A stretch of DNA of 17,356 bases, taken from the NCBI GenBank assembly GCA_934203355.1, contig CAKPZC010000047.1, forward strand, positions 1 to 17,356. Direction: 5' to 3'. This DNA comes from an uncultured Prevotella sp. Lineage in GTDB: Bacteria > Bacteroidota > Bacteroidia > Bacteroidales > Bacteroidaceae. The notes beneath the pieces were generated by a model. That model did not search any database, was not told where the DNA came from, and saw only the letters and a program-made list of their open reading frames with translations. This document shows positions 1 through 8,163 of the stretch, piece by piece. How positions within the stretch are numbered: position 1 is the stretch's first letter; every line of letters starts with the position of its first letter. The position numbers and the translations under genes are program-made.

Positions 1-75
1 GGGATTCGAACCCCCGGTACCTCTCAGTACGCCGGTTTTCAAGACCGGTGCATTCGACCACTCTGCCATCTCTCC
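1..75 (-). tRNA. tRNA-Ser (UGA anticodon), 3' end cut by the window edge
   Basis: Read on the minus strand, the 5' acceptor strand GGAGAGA starts at 75. It is followed by the D arm, an anticodon stem and loop with CTTGAAA (anticodon TGA, serine UCA codons), a long variable arm as expected for a class II tRNA, and the T loop TTCGAAT. The window begins inside the 3' side of the T stem, so two T-stem bases, the 3' acceptor strand and the discriminator lie outside. The long variable arm together with the UGA anticodon makes the serine identity firm. Confidence 0.96.
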
Positions 76-154
76 AAAAGCATTTGGAATCTACGATAGA
101 TGCAGTCTTGCTATTCGCTACGGTTTGTTTATCCGTCTTGCTTATTTGCGGGTG

Positions 155-185
155 CAAAGGTAGTGAATTATTTTTATCCTCCAAA
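155..185 (-). promoter_or_regulatory. Bacteroidetes-type promoter of the tRNA-Ser gene
   Basis: On the minus strand, TTTG (182-185) is followed after exactly 19 bases by TACCTTTG (155-162). This matches the known Bacteroidetes sigma-ABfr consensus (TTTG, about 19-21 bases, TAnnTTTG). Transcription would start near 150, giving a leader of about 75 bases before the tRNA 5' end. The rest of the 76-311 interval is AT-rich; apart from the mutS2 promoter I see nothing else in it except an 8-base direct repeat GTCTTGCT at 105-112 and 135-142. Confidence 0.8.
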
Positions 186-274
186 ACTTTTCGCAACTTT
201 TTTTGAAAAAATCTTCATTTTTCTTGTTTTTCCCCCTTTTTTCTCCTTTTTATGCGATAAGTGTATATAAATAA

Positions 275-307
275 TGTGGGTTGTTTGAACTAAAATACTT
301 AACTTTG
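275..307 (+). promoter_or_regulatory. Putative mutS2 promoter, immediately before the start codon
   Basis: TAACTTTG at 300-307 is an exact match to the Bacteroidetes -7 box TAnnTTTG. A one-mismatch -33 element, TGTG (275-278), lies 21 bases upstream. The box ends only four bases before the mutS2 ATG at 312. In this promoter class transcription starts a few bases after the box, so the mRNA would have almost no 5' leader. Box seen directly; start site inferred. Confidence 0.65.
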
Positions 308-311
308 CAGC

Positions 312-2831
312 ATGATTTATCCAAGCAATTTTGAAAACAAGATACAGTTCAGCGAGATTCGCTCCTTGCTGAAGGGATATTGTCTGAGCCAGCTGGGCAA
401 GGACAAGGTAGACGACATGACGTTCGGCACCGACGCCGACACTATAAACAACGCTCTGCGACAGACACGCGAGTTCAGACGCATGCAGGAGGAGACCGAC
501 GACTTCCCCCTGCAGTTCTTCTTCGACATGCGCGCATCAATAAAGCGCATACGCATCGATGGGACACATCTGGAGGAAAACGAGATATTCGACCTGCGAC
601 GCTCGCTCGAAACAATAGCTGCCATCGTGAGGTTTCTCAACCGCAGCGACGATGAGGGCCACTTCGACTACCCCACCCTGCACAACCTCACGGAGGACGT
701 AAAGACATTCCCCGACCTCATACGACGCATAGACCAGATACTCGACAAGTATGGCAAGATAAAAGACACTGCCTCGCCACGACTTGCCGATATACGCTCG
801 CAACTGCGCAAGGCAGAGGGCAGCGTCTCGCGCACACTATATAGCATTCTGCACGCCGCACAAAGCGAAGGACTCGTGGACAAGGACGCCACACCAACCC
901 TGCGCGACGGACGTCTTGTGGTGCCCATTGCCCCAGCCATGAAGCGAAGAATCAAGGGCATCGTGCACGACGAGTCGTCGACAGGAAAGACCGTGTTTGT
1001 GGAGCCAACTGAGGTGGTGGAGGCCAACAACCGAATACGCGAACTGGAAGCCGACGAGCGACGCGAGATAATCGCCATCCTCACGGAATTCTCCAAATTG
1101 GTGCGCCCACACGTCGACGACATCATCAACGCCTACCAGTTGCTTGCCGAAATCGACTTCATACGCGCACGTGGCGAACTGGCTAAGCTCACACATGCCA
1201 TAGAGCCCGAGGTGAGCCCACAACCCGTGGTAGACTGGATTGACGCCAAGCACCCACTGCTATGGCTCGCTCTGAAGAAGCAGGACAAACCCGTAGTGCC
1301 GCTCGACATCACACTCACTCGCGACCGACACATACTCATCATATCTGGACCCAACGCCGGAGGCAAATCGGTTTGCCTAAAAACCGTGGGACTGTTGCAA
1401 TACATGCTGCAATGCGGACTGTCGATTCCCATGAGCGAGAGGTCGAAGACGGGCATCTTTGCCGACATTATGATCGACATAGGCGACGAGCAGAGCATAG
1501 AGAACGACTTGTCTACGTATTCGTCTCACTTGCTCAACATGAAGAACATGATGAAGCAGGCTAACGAACGCACATTGCTGCTTATCGACGAGTTTGGCAC
1601 AGGCACCGAGCCACAAATCGGAGGAGCCATGGCAGAAGCCGTGCTCAACCAATTTGTGGGGAAACATGCGTGGGGAGTGATTACCACACACTATCAGAAC
1701 CTCAAGCACTATGCCGACTCGCACGACGGCATTGCCAACGGAGCCATGCTATACGACCGCCACGAAATGCGACCGCTGTTCCAACTTGCCATAGGACAGC
1801 CAGGATCGTCGTTCGCAATAGAAATCGCACGCAAAACGGGCATACCCGACGAAGTGATAAGACAGGCAAGCGACATCGTGGGCTCTGACTACATACAGAG
1901 CGACAAGTATCTGCAGGACATCGTGCGCGACAAACGCTACTGGGAGAACAAACGACAGAATGTGCACCAACGCGAGAAAGACCTCGAAAAAACCATAGCA
2001 AAATATGAGGAGGAGATAAAGGAACTGGCGCAAAAACGCAAGGAGATTCTAAGGCAGGCTAAGGAACAGGCGCAAGAACTGCTCAGAGAGAGCAACCGAA
2101 ATATCGAGAACACCATACGCGAAATACGCGAATGTCAGGCTGAGAAGGAGGAGACCAAGCGACTGCGCGAGGAACTGAACGCATTCAAGGACGACGTGAA
2201 CGAGATTGACACAAAATCGGCCGACGACCTCATCGAGAAGAAGATGCGACAAATCATGGAGCGCAAGGAACGACGCGAGAAAAGAAAAAAGGAGAAGAAG
2301 GAGAACGCCAATAAGCCCACTACCATCGGCACACGACTGCCCATTCCCAACGCCACGCAAGAGGGACAGACCTTCGACGTGGGCGACACGGTGCGCATGC
2401 GCGGACTGACAACGGTGGGAACGGTGGAGAGCATCAGCGGCAAGGAGGCGACGGTGGTGTTTGGCGACGTGCGCACCAAGATTAAGACGTCGCGACTGGA
2501 ACACACACAAAAGACACCCGAGGCAAACAAGACTGCGACGTTTGGCATAAGCCGCGAGACACGACAGACCATCGACTCGCACAAACTGAATTTCCACCAG
2601 GACCTCGACGTGCGCGGCATGCGTGGCGACGAGGCTCTGAACGCGGTGCAACACTTCATCGACGACGCTATTCTCGTGGGCATGTCGAGAGTGAGAATCC
2701 TACACGGCAAGGGCAACGGCATATTGCGACAACTCATACGACAATACCTACAGTCGGTGCCCAACGTGACGGGATGCAAGGACGAACACGTGCAGTTCGG
2801 AGGAGCGGGCATCACGGTTGTGGACTTCTAA
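312..2831 (+). CDS. mutS2: Endonuclease MutS2 (MutS-family ATPase with Smr domain)
   Basis: This 839-residue protein has the full MutS2 layout. The N-terminal core and lever/clamp region covers roughly residues 1-310. The ATPase has Walker A GPNAGGKS at 346-353, a STYSSHL signature, and Walker B LLIDE ending at E427. A long charged coiled coil runs about 530-665, a small KOW-like segment about 690-735, and a C-terminal Smr domain from about 764 with LDVRG (765-769) and HGKGNG (798-803). Known roles of the family are suppression of homologous recombination and, in Firmicutes, rescue of collided ribosomes; Smr domains can have nuclease activity. The start MIYPSNFE matches the N-terminus I recall for Bacteroidales MutS2 and no upstream alternative fits. 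Length is normal. There is no Shine-Dalgarno sequence. The coding strand is A- and C-rich with many CGA arginine codons. Confidence 0.96.
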   Translation: MIYPSNFENKIQFSEIRSLLKGYCLSQLGKDKVDDMTFGTDADTINNALRQTREFRRMQEETDDFPLQFFFDMRASIKRIRIDGTHLEENEIFDLRRSLETIAAIVRFLNRSDDEGHFDYPTLHNLTEDVKTFPDLIRRIDQILDKYGKIKDTASPRLADIRSQLRKAEGSVSRTLYSILHAAQSEGLVDKDATPTLRDGRLVVPIAPAMKRRIKGIVHDESSTGKTVFVEPTEVVEANNRIRELEADERREIIAILTEFSKLVRPHVDDIINAYQLLAEIDFIRARGELAKLTHAIEPEVSPQPVVDWIDAKHPLLWLALKKQDKPVVPLDITLTRDRHILIISGPNAGGKSVCLKTVGLLQYMLQCGLSIPMSERSKTGIFADIMIDIGDEQSIENDLSTYSSHLLNMKNMMKQANERTLLLIDEFGTGTEPQIGGAMAEAVLNQFVGKHAWGVITTHYQNLKHYADSHDGIANGAMLYDRHEMRPLFQLAIGQPGSSFAIEIARKTGIPDEVIRQASDIVGSDYIQSDKYLQDIVRDKRYWENKRQNVHQREKDLEKTIAKYEEEIKELAQKRKEILRQAKEQAQELLRESNRNIENTIREIRECQAEKEETKRLREELNAFKDDVNEIDTKSADDLIEKKMRQIMERKERREKRKKEKKENANKPTTIGTRLPIPNATQEGQTFDVGDTVRMRGLTTVGTVESISGKEATVVFGDVRTKIKTSRLEHTQKTPEANKTATFGISRETRQTIDSHKLNFHQDLDVRGMRGDEALNAVQHFIDDAILVGMSRVRILHGKGNGILRQLIRQYLQSVPNVTGCKDEHVQFGGAGITVVDF

Positions 2832-2900
2832 CTTAAGTTTCGCAAGCGAAAGGAGTTATTGGAATTTATTGGAAGATAACTCGCTTCGCTCGCGAAGTTA
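2829..2900 (+). repeat. Two related hairpins flanking a short direct repeat between mutS2 and thiDE
   Basis: The first hairpin (2829-2858) has outer arms TAACT and AGTTA around an inner stem TTTCGC/GCGAAA (2838-2843 and 2846-2851); the mutS2 stop codon lies in its 5' arm. The second (2877-2900) has the same outer arms TAACT and AGTTA around CTTCG/CGAAG (2884-2888 and 2893-2897). Between them ATTGGAA occurs twice, ten bases apart (2858-2864 and 2868-2874). No T-run follows either hairpin, so a classical terminator is not well supported. It could be a REP-like intergenic element, an RNA-processing signal or an attenuator-like structure. Confidence 0.6.
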
Positions 2901-2948
2901 ATGGACAAAACTCAGAATTTCAACAAAAATAAAAGAACAGAAAATATT

Positions 2949-4406
2949 ATGCATTACAAATGTGCCTTAACTATAGCCGGAAGCGACAGCGCAGGCGGAG
3001 CCGGAGTGCAAGCCGATATTAAGACAATGTCGGCACTGGGCGTGTATGCAGCCTCGGCGATAACAGCCGTGACTGTGCAGAACACGCAAGGCGTATACGA
3101 CATACAAGCCATAAAACCCGAAATCGTGGCAGGACAAATAAGGGCTGTGATGGACGACATCAAACCCGTGGCGGTGAAGATAGGAATGGTGAACGACGCT
3201 GCCACCATTCACGCCATAGCCGAGACGCTGGGAGAATACTCTGGCACAATGGTGGTAGTCGACCCCGTAATGGTGTCGACAAGCGGATGCCGACTGATGA
3301 AGGACGACGCCCTGGAAATATTCCGAAACGAACTTATGCCTCTCGCATCGCTGCTGACACCCAATCTGCCCGAAGCCGAAATCCTTGCAGGCATGAGGAT
3401 AAGAACGGTGGACGACATGAACATGGCTGCACGAAAAATATGCAGCGAGGCTCATTGCGACGTGCTCGTGAAAGGCGGACACCTCGACGGGGAGAAGAAA
3501 ACCGACATTCTGTATTCCGAAGGTAAACGAGTGGCTACATACGAAAACCAAACCATTGACACACGCAACACTCATGGCACGGGATGCACTCTGTCATCGG
3601 CAATAACTGCCCACCTGGCTCTGGGACTCAACATGACCAGCTCTATAAGCCACGCCATCGACTATCTGCACACGGCTCTGGAGGAAGGCAAGGACGTGAC
3701 TATTGGAAAGGGATTCGGACCAGTAAACCATTTTTTCGCGCCACGCCCATTGGTAAAGAACGCAGAAAAATATAACGACGACAGCATACGACTGCAATTC
3801 ATAACCCATCAGAACGAACAATATGGCTACGTGGAAGGCGCACGCATGGCGCTGGAGGGCGGATGCCGATGGATTCAGCTGAGAATGAAGGGGGCTAACG
3901 ACGACGAGGTAGCAAGCGTAGCGATGGAGATAGGCAAAATGTGCCGAGAATACGGCGCTACATTCCTGCTCGACGACCGCGTGGAACTGGCTAAGAAGGT
4001 TATGGCAGACGGTGTGCATCTCGGCAAAAACGACATGCCGGTGGACCAGGCGCGACAAGTGCTGGGACCGCAAAGCATAATCGGAGGCACAGCAAACACT
4101 TTCGAAGATATCGAACGACTCGCACGACAAGGCGCCGACTACATTGGATGCGGACCTTTCAGATACACCACAACAAAGAAAAACCTCTCGCCCATACTCG
4201 GACTTGAAGGCTACCGACAACTGACCGACAAGATGCGCAAATCGGGCATCCAACTGCCTATTGTGGCTATCGGGGGAATACTTGCCGACGATATCCCCAG
4301 CATAATGCACACTGGTGTAAGCGGAATAGCCGTTAGCGGGGCTATACTTAACGCCGCAAACCCTGCGGAGGAAATGAAAACTTTCGTGGAGATTCTAAAC
4401 AAATAA
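2949..4406 (+). CDS. thiDE: Bifunctional HMP/HMP-P kinase (ThiD) and thiamine phosphate synthase (ThiE) fusion
   Basis: From the chosen start the protein has 485 residues. The N-terminal ThiD half (about 1-255) phosphorylates hydroxymethylpyrimidine twice. It shows TIAGSDSAGGAG, the VVDPVM segment, LTPNLPEAE, and the ribokinase-type GTGC anion-hole motif at 210-213. The ThiE half (about 265-485) couples HMP-PP to thiazole phosphate. It shows QLRMK (R312, K314), the DDR segment, DGVHLGKND, GPFRYTTTK and a glycine-rich AIGG phosphate loop, so both halves look active. An in-frame ATG at 2901 would add 16 low-complexity residues, but its codon abuts a hairpin, and the ThiD fold begins right after the 2949 ATG. 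The mutS2-thiDE gap is short and no separate promoter is obvious, so cotranscription with mutS2 is plausible. No TPP riboswitch is seen upstream. Confidence 0.93.
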   Translation: MHYKCALTIAGSDSAGGAGVQADIKTMSALGVYAASAITAVTVQNTQGVYDIQAIKPEIVAGQIRAVMDDIKPVAVKIGMVNDAATIHAIAETLGEYSGTMVVVDPVMVSTSGCRLMKDDALEIFRNELMPLASLLTPNLPEAEILAGMRIRTVDDMNMAARKICSEAHCDVLVKGGHLDGEKKTDILYSEGKRVATYENQTIDTRNTHGTGCTLSSAITAHLALGLNMTSSISHAIDYLHTALEEGKDVTIGKGFGPVNHFFAPRPLVKNAEKYNDDSIRLQFITHQNEQYGYVEGARMALEGGCRWIQLRMKGANDDEVASVAMEIGKMCREYGATFLLDDRVELAKKVMADGVHLGKNDMPVDQARQVLGPQSIIGGTANTFEDIERLARQGADYIGCGPFRYTTTKKNLSPILGLEGYRQLTDKMRKSGIQLPIVAIGGILADDIPSIMHTGVSGIAVSGAILNAANPAEEMKTFVEILNK

Positions 4407-4467
4407 GCCACCATCCCCAAAAAGCAAAAACAGAAAAAACGGTTAGCCCCCCAAAAAGTTAGAGCTT

Positions 4468-5055
4468 ATGAAAATTATAGTTATCACGTTGCCACACTTC
4501 ATCCCACAAGAAGGCGCGTATATCAACCGGATGTTTGAAGAGGGCGTCGACCTGATACATCTCAGGAAACCAGGCGCACAGATTGATTCATGCCGACGGC
4601 TGATAGAATCAATCGACGAGAAATGGCATGGGAGAATTGTCACCCACGACCATTTCTCGCTATTCAAGGAATACAAGCTGCATGGCATACACCTGAACAG
4701 CCGAAACCCAATTCCACCAGAGGGACACACGGGTAGCCTGTCGTGCTCATGCCACTCGCTCGAAGAAGTGGTGGAACGCAAACCAAATATGGACTATCTG
4801 TTTCTCAGCCCTATATTCAACAGCATATCTAAACAAGGATATGAATCGGCATTCAACGACGAAACTCTCAGAAAAGCATCCACCGACGGCATTATCGACA
4901 ACAAGGTGTATGCTTTGGGGGGAGTGACGATTGGAAAACTGCCACAACTGGAGGAATATGGATTTGGAGGCGCTGCTTTGCTGGGCGACGCCTGGACAAG
5001 AATTCTTAAGCCTTCTTGTCGAACACCACTGCATAAAGCACGGGGAGGACAGTAG
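4468..5055 (+). CDS. ThiE/TenI-like protein (second thiamine phosphate synthase paralogue)
   Basis: This 195-residue protein lies 61 bases after thiDE on the same strand and resembles the ThiE/TenI TIM-barrel family. Markers are IHLRKP (30-35), GIHLN, LSPIFNSISKQGY in place of GPxFxTxTK, and YALGGV followed by GAALLGDAW. Compared with ThiE the substrate-binding positions have drifted: LRxK has become LRKP, NDR has become HDH, and HLGQxD has become HLNSRN. It may be a TenI-type thiazole tautomerase, a ThiE with altered specificity, or an accessory protein; the sequence alone does not decide. The barrel should end near GDAWTRIL. The last 15 or so residues are encoded antisense to the 3' end of the pump gene, with which it overlaps by 50 bases. 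The gap from thiDE is A-rich and holds no evident promoter. Confidence 0.82.
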   Translation: MKIIVITLPHFIPQEGAYINRMFEEGVDLIHLRKPGAQIDSCRRLIESIDEKWHGRIVTHDHFSLFKEYKLHGIHLNSRNPIPPEGHTGSLSCSCHSLEEVVERKPNMDYLFLSPIFNSISKQGYESAFNDETLRKASTDGIIDNKVYALGGVTIGKLPQLEEYGFGGAALLGDAWTRILKPSCRTPLHKARGGQ

Positions 5056-8000
5056 CGATAAGCACCATTGAAATGAGTGTGCCGAAGAACACAACGGCTG
5101 CCATTGGCGACCAAAGAGTGTTGTTCTCGAGCATCATGGGCAGCACACCCACCGAAGCAGCAGCCGACGTGAGGAAGATAGGACGCATACGACGCTCGCC
5201 GGCATTAAACGCTGCATCGCGCACCGACATGCCCTTGTCGCGACGCAACTCCTCGGCATAGTCGAGCATGATGATGCCGTTACGCACAAGAATACCCATC
5301 AAGCTCACAACTCCAAGAATACCCGTGATGGACATGTCGTAGCCCGTGACCAATAGTCCTACGGCAGCTCCAAACACACACAACGACATGGTCGAAAGAT
5401 TCACCAGGGCGAGGGAAATGCGCTTGAAGTGGAAGAGCAGGATGAAGAATATTATCAACACAGCCACAAGCACGCCCGAAGCCACCTGAGGCATCGTCTC
5501 GGAATCCTTCTCAAGCATACCTCCCGTAGACACCTTAAGATTGGAAGGCAGAGATAGGGCTTTCACCTTTTGCTCCACATCCAACGCAAGACGATTGGCA
5601 TTATATCCACGCTTAGGCTCTGCCACTACCGAAATGGTGCGCTCGCCATTGCGACGGACGATGCAACCCTCGGTGAAATCGGGTTTAACCGTGGCAAACT
5701 GGCGCAACGGCACCGACATGGAGCCACCCATCACTGGGATATACTCGTCGTCGAGCGAGGTGTACTCGTTTCTTCCAGCAACGTCGCTCTTCAACACCAC
5801 GCTCACGGGATAGTCGCCCTCCCATAATGAAGCCATCGGCACGCCTGCCCCATAATGTACGGCAAGATTGGCTGTGAGCAAAGCCTTGTTCACACCCAGG
5901 CGGTTTGCCTCGGTCTCGTTGAGCGTTATGCTCACGCCAGGCTGCGGCTCCTCGAAGTTAGTGCGCACAAGCTGTAGACCCTCCGTCTGTCGCATACACT
6001 CCTCCACCCTTGCGGCAGCGCGACGCAAGTCGGAAAGCGAGTCGCCACTGATGCGTATCTCCACGGGATAGGCAGCATTGTTGTAGTCCATCTGCTTGAA
6101 GCGCACGTATGCGTCGGGGAAATACTCGGCATAACGGTCGGTATATTCGTCGAGCACCTCGGCTGTCGACTCATTGTCCTTGGTGTTGACTATAAATTGG
6201 GCAAAGTTGGTGCCGCCAATCTGTGGGGCGTAGGTGACATTAAAACGCGGCGAGCCCTGGCCAATGAACGACGTGACAGCCGTCACACGAGGGTCGCGTT
6301 TCAAGATGTGTTCCAACGAATCTGCCACCTGCGACGTGCGCTCGGCGGTGGAGCCGTTGGGCAAGAATATCTCAACCGCAAACTGGTCGCGCTCCTCAAG
6401 AGGCATCATACGCTGGGGAATCTTCAGAAACAGCATCACGCCAACGACAACCATCGCAAAGCCACCCAAAAGGGTAAGCCAAGGATGGCGAAAACAGCGC
6501 ACAAGAAGCCATGAATAGCCATCCTGAAGATAGTCGAGGGGCGCACGGCGTGGCTTCTTCGACTTACCCTCAGCATCGATGACCGCAACTGACTTCTTCG
6601 CTTTTATCCCCGTATGGATGAATGTGTACTGAAGATAAGGTGTCAACACGAGCGAGACGGTAAGCGAGACGCTAAGAATGATAAACATAGCCCAAGGGAA
6701 CGACTTGACGAAGTCGGACATTTCGCCCTTCATGGTAAATAGGAAGGGGAAGAACGTGAGACTGATGGAGAGCGTGGCAGACAATACCGACATGAAGAAT
6801 TCGCGCGGGGCTGCAATCGAGGCGTGCCAGCGCGACATGCCATGGCCAAGTTTCTCCATATAGTTGTCGATGATAACTACAGAGTCGTCGACCACCATGC
6901 CGAGCGTCACAATAAGTGCTGCCAAAGTGACCGTGTTGAGCTCAAAACCGAATATATAGAATATGCCTACCGACGTGAAAATGGTGATGGGGATTGACAT
7001 AGCCGACACCTCAGCCACACGACGCGGCATCAGCAACACTACTATCACAATCACGGCGATGACGGATATGAGCAACTCGCGCAGAAAGTTGACCACCGAT
7101 TCGCTCACCACACGACTTTGGTCGGTAATGATGCTTAACCTAACCTCGTCGGGCAAATCCTTACGGAAGTCATCAATCTGACTGCGCACCATCCGCCCCA
7201 TAGCTACTATGTCGTTGCCCGGACGCATCTCTACCGAAAGGAGCACACACTTATTGCCGTTTGACTTGATATACTTGTCCATCGACGGATATTCACGAAC
7301 GATGCGCGCCACATCCTTCAGCCGTATTATGTCGCCCGAAGGCGAGGAATATACTATTTGGTTGGCCACGTCGAGTTCGGAGTTGTAGGCATCGCGGATA
7401 TGAATGGGCGAGGATGTATTGCCATCGTCAACCGAACCGCTATAGGTGGTGAGCCCCTGCATGGCAAGCGAATTGAGTATCGTGAACGAGCCTATGCCAT
7501 ATTTAGCCATCTTCTGCTGGTCGAGATAGACGGAGATTTGCTCCATCTCCAATCCGTAAGTACGCATGTTGGAGATAGCGTCGATATGGCGAAGCCGAGC
7601 CTTCAAGTCGTCGAGATATTGCCGCATCTCACGATAGGTTTTCTCGCCCGACTCAATGGTTATAAGCAAGGCGGAAGTCTCGGCTATGTCGTCGACAGCC
7701 TGCAAAGCAGCCACCGACGAAGGCAACTGAGCCTTGAAAGCCGAAAGACCATGCTTGAACTTCGACCAGAAAGCGTCCTTATCGTCGATGTCGGCATTCA
7801 ACTCCACGTAGACAATCGACATTCCGTCCTTGGTCTGCGAATAGGTCTTTGACTTGCGCACCTCTTTATATCCAAACACAAAATCCTCGAGTGGCTTGGT
7901 CACTCGCTGCTCTATTTCAGCCGACGTGCTGCCCGGACAGACAGCCACTACAGCTCCCTGCCTGACGGTGAAGACTGGCATCTCCTGCTTGGGCATGTTC

Positions 8001-8161
8001 ACGATTCCTGCCAGTCCGGTTATGACGAGCATTCCCATGAGCAATATCACTATATTATGATAGCACATTGCCGACTCGATGAAACTACGCTTCATCATTC
8101 TATTTGGCTTGCGCTTGATGCGGGCACGTATATGATCGTGTAATGCTGTATCCTTTTTCAT
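5006..8161 (-). CDS. RND-family efflux transporter permease (AcrB/MexB-like)
   Basis: This 1051-residue inner-membrane pump has the duplicated RND fold: a first transmembrane helix near residues 35-55, a large periplasmic porter region, helices 2-6 (about 350-520), helix 7 near 560, a second porter region, and helices 8-12 at the C-terminus. The proton-relay pair DD is present in helix 4 (D425, D426, in GMVVDDS). The position usually occupied by the helix-10 lysine of AcrB (K940) appears to be arginine (R960, in LVRNGI). The ATG at 8161 lies two bases after the stop of the membrane-fusion gene, so translation is probably coupled. The first 21 residues are basic and poorly conserved-looking, and Met22/23 is an alternative start. 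Substrate cannot be told from sequence. No outer-membrane factor gene follows: the next genes converge. Confidence 0.93.
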   Translation of the reverse strand: MKKDTALHDHIRARIKRKPNRMMKRSFIESAMCYHNIVILLMGMLVITGLAGIVNMPKQEMPVFTVRQGAVVAVCPGSTSAEIEQRVTKPLEDFVFGYKEVRKSKTYSQTKDGMSIVYVELNADIDDKDAFWSKFKHGLSAFKAQLPSSVAALQAVDDIAETSALLITIESGEKTYREMRQYLDDLKARLRHIDAISNMRTYGLEMEQISVYLDQQKMAKYGIGSFTILNSLAMQGLTTYSGSVDDGNTSSPIHIRDAYNSELDVANQIVYSSPSGDIIRLKDVARIVREYPSMDKYIKSNGNKCVLLSVEMRPGNDIVAMGRMVRSQIDDFRKDLPDEVRLSIITDQSRVVSESVVNFLRELLISVIAVIVIVVLLMPRRVAEVSAMSIPITIFTSVGIFYIFGFELNTVTLAALIVTLGMVVDDSVVIIDNYMEKLGHGMSRWHASIAAPREFFMSVLSATLSISLTFFPFLFTMKGEMSDFVKSFPWAMFIILSVSLTVSLVLTPYLQYTFIHTGIKAKKSVAVIDAEGKSKKPRRAPLDYLQDGYSWLLVRCFRHPWLTLLGGFAMVVVGVMLFLKIPQRMMPLEERDQFAVEIFLPNGSTAERTSQVADSLEHILKRDPRVTAVTSFIGQGSPRFNVTYAPQIGGTNFAQFIVNTKDNESTAEVLDEYTDRYAEYFPDAYVRFKQMDYNNAAYPVEIRISGDSLSDLRRAAARVEECMRQTEGLQLVRTNFEEPQPGVSITLNETEANRLGVNKALLTANLAVHYGAGVPMASLWEGDYPVSVVLKSDVAGRNEYTSLDDEYIPVMGGSMSVPLRQFATVKPDFTEGCIVRRNGERTISVVAEPKRGYNANRLALDVEQKVKALSLPSNLKVSTGGMLEKDSETMPQVASGVLVAVLIIFFILLFHFKRISLALVNLSTMSLCVFGAAVGLLVTGYDMSITGILGVVSLMGILVRNGIIMLDYAEELRRDKGMSVRDAAFNAGERRMRPIFLTSAAASVGVLPMMLENNTLWSPMAAVVFFGTLISMVLIATVLPVLYAVVFDKKA

Positions 8162-8163
8162 CT

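Noticed and set aside
2049..2815. Minus-strand open frames of 201 and 226 codons
   Set aside because: Both are antisense to the mutS2 coiled-coil and Smr region; the leucine- and serine-rich translations come from the repetitive Glu/Lys/Arg codons on the other strand.
2832..2948. TPP riboswitch before thiDE
   Set aside because: The conserved CUGAGA and downstream pairing elements are not visible, and the spacer is filled by two short hairpins.
2901..2948. Upstream start at 2901 for thiDE
   Set aside because: It adds 16 low-complexity residues before the ThiD fold and its ATG abuts a hairpin arm; 2949 is the better start, although 2901 cannot be excluded.
3594..4310. A 238-codon open frame on the minus strand
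   Set aside because: It is antisense to the well-conserved ThiDE coding region and has a Cys/His/Val-rich composition typical of shadow frames.
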